38,436 nt of DNA. It comes from Pedosphaera sp. GTDB taxonomy: Bacteria > Verrucomicrobiota > Verrucomicrobiia > Limisphaerales > DSYF01. The stretch spans positions 1 through 38,436 of the forward strand of contig JAFMIZ010000015.1 of NCBI GenBank assembly GCA_017853715.1. The letters run 5' to 3'. This document shows positions 15,483 to 22,360 of this stretch, piece after piece; within the stretch, counting starts at the first letter, position 1; every line of letters begins with the position of its first letter. Below the pieces are notes generated by a model that had not been told where the DNA came from, did not search any database, and worked only from the letters and a program-made list of their open reading frames with translations. The position numbers and the translations under genes are program-made.

Positions 15483-15809
15483 ATGATTAGACCTTCAGAG
15501 AAATCGCTGGGAATAGCCGAGGACTTGCTCGACTACGTTCATCCCGGCATGACCAGGGCAGCGGCCTTGCAAGAGGTGGCTCAAATGGTAGATGAGATGA
15601 ATGGCGAACTCCTAGAGTCGGTTCAATCGCTGCTGGCCGAGCTGGAGCAATCCGACAAAGGTTCAAACGCCGTCTTGATCAACCACCTGCGCCACGTTCT
15701 AGTGGACTATACTCCATGGCACACGGACAATTCTGCCCAACACGAGTTGTTCACCTCGGTAACCGATTCTCGCAATTCCAGCCGCGCGGCCGCAGGAGAG
15801 ATGCCTTGA
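15483..15809 (+). CDS. Small hypothetical protein
   Basis: From the ATG at 15483 this is a 108-residue acidic, mostly helical, cytosolic protein beginning MIRPSEKSLGIAEDLLDYVH and including VAQMVDEMNGELLESVQSLL. It has one of the better ribosome sites in the window, AGGA at 15474-15477, five bases before the ATG. This decides the start over an open frame reaching back to 15348, which would begin inside the terminator tail. The last 30 residues are Ser/Thr/Ala-rich. I recognise no family. It is separated from the export operon by the terminator and is convergent with the prepilin peptidase gene, 11 bases away, so it is probably a single-gene unit. Confidence 0.55.
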   Translation: MIRPSEKSLGIAEDLLDYVHPGMTRAAALQEVAQMVDEMNGELLESVQSLLAELEQSDKGSNAVLINHLRHVLVDYTPWHTDNSAQHELFTSVTDSRNSSRAAAGEMP

Positions 15810-15820
15810 GGCCGCCGACC

Positions 15821-16933
15821 TCAACGCACCGTAAAGAACCAGGTCCACACCTCCCGCCCTCCAAACAACCAAAGCAATGCCGCCAGCGCAATGTAAGGCC
15901 CATAGGGCAATCTTGATGACCACTGCTGACGGCCGATTGCGATGAGCAGAACTCCGACCGCCGCGCCAATCATGGAACTGACCATCAAGGAAAACATCGT
16001 CGCCTCCCATCCGAGAAACGCTCCGATGGCCGCCATGAATTTCACGTCTCCAAAACCCATCGCCTCACGCGGCAATGTGATCTCGGCGCTGACCGCCTCG
16101 AGATGCTTCACGGTCTCAGGATTGAAATCATCCTCACCAATTCGCAGCTGTTCCGGGCTTAATCGTATTTCCACGTTGAAGTAACCACGGTCCACCATTT
16201 CCACCGTCCGCGCCTTGATGATGATTGCATCGCTCTTGCGATAAAACAGCTCTTCGTAGGGAATCGCTTTATCCGGCAGAATCACCGCCGATTCGCCGAA
16301 GAGGATTTTCGTGTCCGCCGGCAGCGCCACCTTCTGGCGCCCAAACATCAGCTTTCCCGCCCGCAGAATGGCATACACCACCCCGCCGCCCACGCAGATC
16401 CCAATGACGCTGGACTTGATCGCCTCGGGCAACGTCGCCGCCCCATGCAAACTGGGCAGGCAAACCGACAGAATGAAGCCCCCCACCGTGCCGCCGATCG
16501 TGATCTCGTCGGGAATGATGAAATGCTCAAAGTCAATGAACGTTGCCGCAATCAATCCCGCCACAAAGAGGCAATACACCAACGCCACCCACGCGGAGAC
16601 ATGGCCATAGTTCAACCACACCGCGAGGAACATGAGACCCGTGAGCAGCTCCACGAGGAAGTAACGCACCGAGATTGGCGCATGACAATTCTTGCAACGC
16701 CCACGGAGCATCAGCCACGTCAGCAACGGCACGTTTAGATACCAAGGTATGGAATACTTGCAGTGAGGACAATGTGAAGGTGGACTTACCACACTCAGGC
16801 CCAGCGGCATCCGGTGGATGCAGACGTTGAGAAAACTTCCCACCATGCAACCGAACCAGAAAATCACCAACGACCAGAAGTGAAAAGGCACACGTGCCCA
16901 GTTGCTTCCGTCGAAAACGGCATCAAGACCCAT
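15821..16933 (-). CDS. Prepilin peptidase (type IV leader peptidase) with a soluble insertion
   Basis: From the ATG at 16933 this is a 370-residue polytopic inner-membrane aspartic protease that cleaves and N-methylates type IV prepilins or pseudopilins. The N-terminal domain has GSFLNVCIHRMPLG and a zinc-type pair CPHC (55-58) / CKNC (80-83). The catalytic aspartates are Asp134 in FIDFEHFIIPD and Asp296 in GFGD. Between them, about residues 200-290 form a charged, soluble insertion not present in PilD/PulO (370 versus about 290 residues). The start overlaps the aroE stop by 11 bases. The frame is open to 16966, but that would extend further into aroE. No pilin or pilus ATPase is nearby, so its substrates are encoded elsewhere. 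Confidence 0.92.
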   Translation of the reverse strand: MGLDAVFDGSNWARVPFHFWSLVIFWFGCMVGSFLNVCIHRMPLGLSVVSPPSHCPHCKYSIPWYLNVPLLTWLMLRGRCKNCHAPISVRYFLVELLTGLMFLAVWLNYGHVSAWVALVYCLFVAGLIAATFIDFEHFIIPDEITIGGTVGGFILSVCLPSLHGAATLPEAIKSSVIGICVGGGVVYAILRAGKLMFGRQKVALPADTKILFGESAVILPDKAIPYEELFYRKSDAIIIKARTVEMVDRGYFNVEIRLSPEQLRIGEDDFNPETVKHLEAVSAEITLPREAMGFGDVKFMAAIGAFLGWEATMFSLMVSSMIGAAVGVLLIAIGRQQWSSRLPYGPYIALAALLWLFGGREVWTWFFTVR

Positions 16934-17840
16934 AGATATTCGCCTCCAAAGCGTGACGCATGACATTCAGCGGAGCCTTATGCCCCGTCCACAGTTCGAA
17001 CGCCGCCGCACCTTGGTACAGCAACATGCCCAAACCGTTCGCCACCTTGCAGCCACCGGACTTGGCCGTGGCCAAAAACACCGTTTCCGCCGGGCGATAA
17101 ATCATGTCGTAAACGGAAATCGCCTGCCGCAGGGAAAACTGTTTTCCATCCCACGGCAAAGCGTCGTCCTCTGAAAGGCCGAGCGAGGTTGCGTTGATGG
17201 CGAGATCAATCTCCCCACGCGGGTAACCCAGCTGCACCTTCACGTTGAGATGACGACGGCGAATTTCCGCAGCCACAGACGCGGCCTTAGACTCGGTGCG
17301 ATTCACTAAGAACAATTCGCCCACGTCCTCGGCCGCAATGCGCAACGCCGCCACCCTGCCTGCTCCACCTGCGCCCAAGATCAACACCCGCTTCCCGGCG
17401 AGGTCGATGCCCAGCGACTCCCGAATGGATCGTACCACCGCATCGGCATCGGTATTAAAACCGTTGGAGCGAATCTTCTCCGGCTGCGTATCCGCGAACA
17501 GATGCAACGGCAGCCATTTACCCGCCTTGTCACGGCCTTCGAAACGAATCGTGTTCACAGCCCCCCAGTTTTTGGCAGACTCATCGAGGGCATCCACAAA
17601 GTCGAGCGCGAGCAGCTTGTGCGGCACGGTGAGATTTAGCCCGACGAACTGCATCGTCTTGGCACCCTGAAGCGCCGTGCGCAATTCCTCGGGCCGGACG
17701 TCAAAAGCGAGATAACGCCAGTTCAACCCCAATTCCGCAAGGCCTGCATTCTGCATGGCCGGCGATGCTGAATGGCGGATGGGATGTCCCAGAACGGCGC
17801 AAAGCCGGGTGCTGGCGTTGATTTCGAGAACTTCGGACAC
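16923..17840 (-). CDS. aroE: Shikimate dehydrogenase
   Basis: AroE reduces 3-dehydroshikimate to shikimate with NADPH in aromatic amino acid synthesis. The 305-residue protein shows the substrate pocket HSASPAMQN (23-31) and the catalytic Lys75 in NLTVPHK. It also has Asp131 in GFNTDADAV, the dinucleotide loop GAGGAGR (156-162) and the NADP-type NRT motif (about 180). A polar insertion of about 25 residues (101-125, between VNTIRF and NGFNTD) makes it longer than the usual 270-280. The C-terminal LLYQGAAAFELWTG block is intact. It is cytosolic, overlaps the prepilin peptidase gene by 11 bases, and follows the SDR gene by 48 bases on the same strand. Confidence 0.94.
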   Translation of the reverse strand: MSEVLEINASTRLCAVLGHPIRHSASPAMQNAGLAELGLNWRYLAFDVRPEELRTALQGAKTMQFVGLNLTVPHKLLALDFVDALDESAKNWGAVNTIRFEGRDKAGKWLPLHLFADTQPEKIRSNGFNTDADAVVRSIRESLGIDLAGKRVLILGAGGAGRVAALRIAAEDVGELFLVNRTESKAASVAAEIRRRHLNVKVQLGYPRGEIDLAINATSLGLSEDDALPWDGKQFSLRQAISVYDMIYRPAETVFLATAKSGGCKVANGLGMLLYQGAAAFELWTGHKAPLNVMRHALEANIYGS

Positions 17841-17888
17841 GCGGTTTATATAGTCACCCTACTGGGTGGATTAAAGGCCAAACTCGTC

Positions 17889-19460
17889 CTACCAGTCCGT
17901 CTCGCGGTAGTCCTTCAGGAACTTACCCCAGATGTGCTGGCCAGTGTTGATGCCCTCGATGATCGGATCAACGATGCGCGCCGCGCCGTCCACAATGTCC
18001 AGTGGTGGATGGAAACGGTGCTCGGTCTGCTTGCGCGTCGCGATGTGATGCGGGTCTTCATCGGTCACCCAACCTGTGTCCACCGCGTTCATGTGGATGC
18101 CGTCCGCGTGATAATCCGCCGCCGACGTGCGCGTCATCATGTTCAGCGCCGCCTTAGCCATGTTCGTATGCGGATGACGAGTGGTTTTGAACTTCCGATA
18201 GAACTGTCCCTCCACCGCTGAGACGTTGACGATGTGCTTGTCCCGTTCCGGGGTGCGCAACATCAAGGGCTTGAGCCGCGCATTCAGAATGAACGGCGCG
18301 ATGGCGTTCACGAGCTGCACTTCGAGCAGCTCCACCGACGGCACCTCGTGCATCAACAAGCGCCACGAATTGCGCTCGCGTAAATCCACCTGCTGCAAGT
18401 CCTGATCGAGCTGCCCCTGCGGAAATAATCCCTTTTGCGCCTCCAGTTCATCGGGCAGCAGGGGAATCTGCGACAACTCCGCCGCGTGGGTGATGCCCGC
18501 CACCTCGGACATGCGCTGCTGCGCCACTGCCGCATCTCCTTCCGGCAGCATGTGATAGCCGCGCAAGCCCTCGTAAGCGCCCAACAGTTTGCGGGCCTTC
18601 TCGGGCATCGCGTCCAGTGACGCCGTTTCCTCCTGCATCATGTGCTCGTAGAAATCCGGCGGACGCCGCACCGTCTGGCAAGCGTTGTTGATTATGAAAT
18701 CCAGCCGCACATGGGTCGCCAAGAGATGACGGCAAAACGCCTCCACGCTCGGAGTATGCCGTAAATCGAGTCCGAAGATTTCGAGCCGATGCCCCCAGTC
18801 CTTGAAATCAGGTTCGGCCGCGTAGCGCTTGGCCGAGTCCCGCGGGAAACGCGTGCAAACGATGAGCTGTGCCCCGGCCCGCAGCAGCTTGATGCCCGCC
18901 TGGTAACCGATCTTCACGCGCCCGCCCGTAAGCAGCGCCACCCGCCCACGCAGGTCAGCCAGTTCGCTGCGCTTGCGCCAGTTCAATTCCGCGCAGGCGG
19001 GGCAAAGCTGGTCGTAGAAATGGTGGATGGTCGAGTAATCCTGTTTGCAGATGTAACAGTTCTGCGGCTCGATCACTTCGCGGAAGTCCGGATTGTCCGC
19101 GACTTCCTGCTGCTCGAATTTTGCCGGGGGGAAAACGTTGGGCGTGGTGAACACCTTTTCCCGTCGCAGTTTGCGTATGCCTGTTTCGTGCAACCGAGAT
19201 TGGTCACGCTGCACCTTTTCCGCCTTGCGCTGCTTGATACGTGCCTTCACCAGCCGACGTCGCTCCTTCAAGTCGGGACAATAGATCTCCCCAGCCGCCG
19301 TCAGCAACCGCGTCCGCTCCTCCACCGAAAGCGACGCAAGTACCGCACGGTTCGCCGCCGCCGCTTCCAGCACTGCCGCCGCGGCTTTGAGTTGCTCCAC
19401 CGTGGCACTGGGCTTCGCCTCGCCATTCACCGGCTTTGAATTATTGGGCTCAACGGACAT
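17889..19460 (-). CDS. Zinc-finger/short-chain dehydrogenase fusion with non-canonical active site
   Basis: This is a 523-residue cytosolic protein. Residues 1-130 are Ala-rich then highly basic (KERRRLVKARIKQRKAEK, 65-82). A four-Cys zinc motif follows: C135-x2-C138 and C153-x2-C156. An SDR Rossmann domain starts at about 172 with TGGRVKIGYQAG (178-189) and IINNA (256-260). Between the NNA motif and VNAIAPF (384-390) lies an insertion of about 100 residues. In the catalytic segment Ser414 is present, but YxxxK is replaced by T432-N-M-A-K436. I recall the HPHTNMAKAALNMMT stretch from similar proteins in other organisms, so this is probably a conserved divergent family rather than a dead enzyme. 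The substrate is unknown; the basic/zinc front end suggests nucleic acid or protein binding. Confidence 0.82.
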   Translation of the reverse strand: MSVEPNNSKPVNGEAKPSATVEQLKAAAAVLEAAAANRAVLASLSVEERTRLLTAAGEIYCPDLKERRRLVKARIKQRKAEKVQRDQSRLHETGIRKLRREKVFTTPNVFPPAKFEQQEVADNPDFREVIEPQNCYICKQDYSTIHHFYDQLCPACAELNWRKRSELADLRGRVALLTGGRVKIGYQAGIKLLRAGAQLIVCTRFPRDSAKRYAAEPDFKDWGHRLEIFGLDLRHTPSVEAFCRHLLATHVRLDFIINNACQTVRRPPDFYEHMMQEETASLDAMPEKARKLLGAYEGLRGYHMLPEGDAAVAQQRMSEVAGITHAAELSQIPLLPDELEAQKGLFPQGQLDQDLQQVDLRERNSWRLLMHEVPSVELLEVQLVNAIAPFILNARLKPLMLRTPERDKHIVNVSAVEGQFYRKFKTTRHPHTNMAKAALNMMTRTSAADYHADGIHMNAVDTGWVTDEDPHHIATRKQTEHRFHPPLDIVDGAARIVDPIIEGINTGQHIWGKFLKDYRETDW

Positions 19461-19533
19461 CGTTCAAGGGCGCGGAAGCTAGCATGCCACCTCAAACCGG
19501 GCGACTGAATTCAATCTCAACCTTTACCTCCGC

Positions 19534-20394
19534 TCACTGCCCCGGCGACCAGTTATCATTCTCCAGCAGACGGATGCCAGGACGCTCAAAGCGAATTCGC
19601 CGTTGCTTGTAAAGTTTGCCGAGCGCCTGTTTGAACGCGCTCTTGCTCACGCCGAACGCCTCGCGAATCGCTATGGGCGAACTGTCGTCATCGAAATGCA
19701 ATTCGCCGCCGTTCCGTTGCAACGCCTCCACAATCCGCCCCGCCAGTCCGGCCACGCGCTGGTAACCGGCGGCATCGAGGCTGAGGTCGATCTTGCCACC
19801 CGGACGTACCGTGCGGACAAATCCCTTCACCACCTGTCCCACTTCGAGTGAGGCCGCGAGGTTGTCGTGGTAAAGCAGACCGCGATGCGCATTCTGCACG
19901 ATGGCCGAGTAACCCAACGGCGTCCGTCCGGTGATCAGAAAGGTGACCGGCGCGCCGTCCTGATACGCTGGCGTGTCCGCACTGAGATGCCGGTTCAGCC
20001 GTGCGCTCGCGATGATGCGATCCGTCTTGGCATCCAGACAGACACAAGCCACCACCCGCTGGCCCACGCGCACCGGACCGTTCTGTTCGCGGAACGGCAG
20101 CAGCAAATCCTTCGGTAATCCCCAGTCGAGAAACGCGCCGACTTTCTCATTCACGCTCACCACGCGCAGGCTCGCAAAATCGCCCACCATGGCAAACGGC
20201 TTTTCCGTCGTGGCGACCAAACGATCCTCGGAATCACGATAGATGAATACGTCCAACTTCTCTGACGGATTCCAGTCTCGGGGAATGTAGCGTCCCGGCA
20301 GCAGAATCTCCCCGAGTTTGCCGCCGTCCAAGTGCAGACCGGAAGCAGACTCGCGGATCGCGGAGAGCAAGTTGCGTTGTCCTATGAAAGCCAT
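19534..20394 (-). CDS. CvfB-like S1-domain RNA-binding protein
   Basis: From the ATG at 20394 this is a 286-residue cytosolic protein, the normal CvfB/YitL length, starting MAFIGQRNLLSAIRESASGL. It contains successive S1-like OB folds: LGEILLPGRYIP, then VNEKVGAFLDWGLPKDLLLP (about 80-99), and VVKGFVRTVRPGGKIDLSLD (about 190-209). A C-terminal winged-helix segment follows (AIREAFGVSKSAFKQALGKL). CvfB-type proteins bind RNA, and the family founder affects virulence-factor expression in Staphylococcus. The role here is unknown. The frame is open to 20580, but that part is antisense-like sequence inside the ABC-F gene. The gene lies 43 bases after abcF on the same strand. Confidence 0.85.
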   Translation of the reverse strand: MAFIGQRNLLSAIRESASGLHLDGGKLGEILLPGRYIPRDWNPSEKLDVFIYRDSEDRLVATTEKPFAMVGDFASLRVVSVNEKVGAFLDWGLPKDLLLPFREQNGPVRVGQRVVACVCLDAKTDRIIASARLNRHLSADTPAYQDGAPVTFLITGRTPLGYSAIVQNAHRGLLYHDNLAASLEVGQVVKGFVRTVRPGGKIDLSLDAAGYQRVAGLAGRIVEALQRNGGELHFDDDSSPIAIREAFGVSKSAFKQALGKLYKQRRIRFERPGIRLLENDNWSPGQ

Positions 20395-20437
20395 TTCGGC
20401 GCAGGATAAACTCCCTTCACGAGAGCTAGGAGCAAAA

Positions 20438-22048
20438 TCACGCCGCCGTGAGCGCGGCGCGTTCATTGTCCACCGCCCCGGTCTTCTCCAAGAAATAATC
20501 GTAGCCACCGACATACGAAGACACCTGCCCGGCGTTGATGTGCAACACCTTCTTGGCGAGTTGCCGGATGAAGTGAACATCGTGGGAGATGAAAACCAGT
20601 GTGCCCTCGTATCGCTCCAACGCCAGCGTCAGGGATTCGACGGTGAGAATGTCCAGATGCGTCGTGGGCTCGTCCATCAGCAGCAGGTTCGGCGGGTCCA
20701 CCAGGAACTTGATCAGATTGAGCCGGGTCTTTTCGCCACCGCTTAGCACCTCCGTTTTCTTGAGGATGTCGTCCTTTCGGAACATGAAGGATCCCAGCAC
20801 CCCACGAATCTCGTCTTCGCGCATGAGCGGCGCACAGGCAATGACCTCGTCGAGCACCGTGCGGTCAGGATTGAGCGTTGCGGCGCGATGCTGGCTGAAG
20901 TAACCGATCTTCGCGTTGTGCCCGAGATCGCGTTCGCCTTGTTGAAACTCGACCACGCCCGCCAGAATTTTCAGCAGCGTGGATTTGCCCGCCCCGTTTG
21001 GTCCGACCAATACCGTCTGCTCGCCACGCTCGATGGTGAGGTCCAGCCCTTGGTAAACCTTGTTCGCCCCGTAGGCCATGTGGATGCCCTTCAAGCTGAT
21101 GGCCCGCTGGCCGCCGCGTGGCGGTTGGGGAATCTGAAATCGGAACGGCTTGCGCGGCGCCATTGGCTTCTCGATCAGTTCCATGCGCTCGATCTGCTTG
21201 AGCTTGCTCATGGCCTGCGAAGCCTTGGAGGCTACGGAACGAAAACGATCGGCGAATTCCTTGAGCGCGGTGATTTCCTTCTGCTGATTCTTGTAGGCCG
21301 CCAGTTGCTGCTCGTAACGCTCTTCGCGCTGGCGGAGGTAGTCGGTATAATTGCCCGTGTAGGCAATCAACTTGCGCTCCGAGATTTCGTGAACCTGAGT
21401 CACCACCTCGTCCATGAACTCGCGATCGTGGGAGATCAGCAGCAGCGCACCGGAATAGGTCTTCAAGTAATTCTGCAACCAAAGCAGCGACATCAGGTCA
21501 AGATGGTTCGTCGGCTCGTCGAGCAGGAGCAGGTCCGGCTCCATCACGAGCAGGCGGGCCAGACGCGCACGCATGATCCAACCACCGCTCATCTCCTTGG
21601 CTGGACGATGGAAATCCGTGTCGCGATATCCGAGACCGCGCAACATCTTCTTCGCCTTCGTCTCCACTTCGGGATCGCTCAGCTTGTCGTGCTTCGCGTG
21701 GACCTCCATGTATTCGGGGGTATGCACCGCACCGCTGGCTTCGAGTTCATGCAACCGCCTTTCCAGCTGCGGCAATTCATCCACCCGACCGGTGGCCACA
21801 TCGAGCACGGTTTCGTTGCCCAGCGCTTCGCCTTCCTGAGGCAAATGGCCGACCATGGTCCATTCATCGCGTTCCACGGTGCCTTCGTCCGGCTCGCGCT
21901 GCCCGAGGATGACGGAGAACAAGGTGGTCTTGCCGGAACCGTTCGGCCCAACAAGCGCCACGCGCTCGCCGTAGTTCACCGAAAAGGAAGCCTCCTGGAA
22001 GAGCACACGCCCGCCCAGGGTCATCTTGAGATTACGAATTGTCAGCAT
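20438..22048 (-). CDS. ABC-F family ATP-binding protein
   Basis: This 536-residue soluble protein has two ATP-binding cassettes and no membrane span, as in ABC-F translation factors. Cassette 1 has Walker A GPNGSGKT (34-41), signature MSGGW (153-157) and DEPTNHLD (177-184). Cassette 2 has GPNGAGKS (349-356), LSGGEKTR (435-442) and DEPTTHLD (459-466), with Thr where most members have Asn. The linker at about 235-310 is helical and rich in Gln/Lys/Arg, corresponding to the P-site interaction motif that reaches the ribosomal E/P site. It most resembles the general YbiT/YkpA-type translation factors rather than antibiotic-resistance members, but the subgroup is not certain. It is divergent from the SNF2 gene and upstream of the CvfB-like gene. 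Confidence 0.92.
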   Translation of the reverse strand: MLTIRNLKMTLGGRVLFQEASFSVNYGERVALVGPNGSGKTTLFSVILGQREPDEGTVERDEWTMVGHLPQEGEALGNETVLDVATGRVDELPQLERRLHELEASGAVHTPEYMEVHAKHDKLSDPEVETKAKKMLRGLGYRDTDFHRPAKEMSGGWIMRARLARLLVMEPDLLLLDEPTNHLDLMSLLWLQNYLKTYSGALLLISHDREFMDEVVTQVHEISERKLIAYTGNYTDYLRQREERYEQQLAAYKNQQKEITALKEFADRFRSVASKASQAMSKLKQIERMELIEKPMAPRKPFRFQIPQPPRGGQRAISLKGIHMAYGANKVYQGLDLTIERGEQTVLVGPNGAGKSTLLKILAGVVEFQQGERDLGHNAKIGYFSQHRAATLNPDRTVLDEVIACAPLMREDEIRGVLGSFMFRKDDILKKTEVLSGGEKTRLNLIKFLVDPPNLLLMDEPTTHLDILTVESLTLALERYEGTLVFISHDVHFIRQLAKKVLHINAGQVSSYVGGYDYFLEKTGAVDNERAALTAA

Positions 22049-22360
22049 GGATAAATAAGTCTTCGCCGACGGGTTACGTCACTACCGGGAGCACAGTCCA
22101 AGGGAACTCCGCAGAGGCCGAAGCATTGGATTGTCTGCGGCAACGAGGGGGAGACCTTAACAACCCCCGCCCCCGCGTCAATGGACCATTTTTCCTGGGA
22201 TCTGCTGACATCCTGACTCTCTGACCTAAATGGGTTACTCAAATCATCCTCGTGCTCCAGCTCGTCCTCCTCCTGCCCCCCTCCGAAACGCGGACGAGGA
22301 GGATATTGAGTCGCGCTGCGTTCTTGAGCACCCACCATCGGCAACGGCATAGTGAGCAGA
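22049..22360. repeat. Divergent intergenic region with a palindromic CTCGTCCTC-type repeat
   Basis: The 312 bases between the abcF and SNF2 starts hold no convincing gene. They contain an imperfect inverted repeat. The left arm runs 22237-22272 (actcaaatcatcctcgtgct...). The right arm is at 22291-22311 and its reverse complement reads actcaatatcctcctcgtcc. The ctcgtcctcctcctg wording resembles a GAGGACGAG-type dispersed repeat common in Verrucomicrobia-like genomes; this is from memory. Promoters for both flanking genes should also lie here, but I find no convincing -35/-10 pair. Confidence 0.5.

Noticed and set aside
16934-16966. Longer prepilin peptidase start at 16966
   Set aside because: The extra 11 residues lie deeper in aroE and precede no family-conserved sequence. 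The ATG at 16933 gives a normal N-terminus.
20888-22054. A 388-codon plus-strand open frame opposite abcF
   Set aside because: It is an antisense shadow of a clear ABC-F gene, with no signature of its own.
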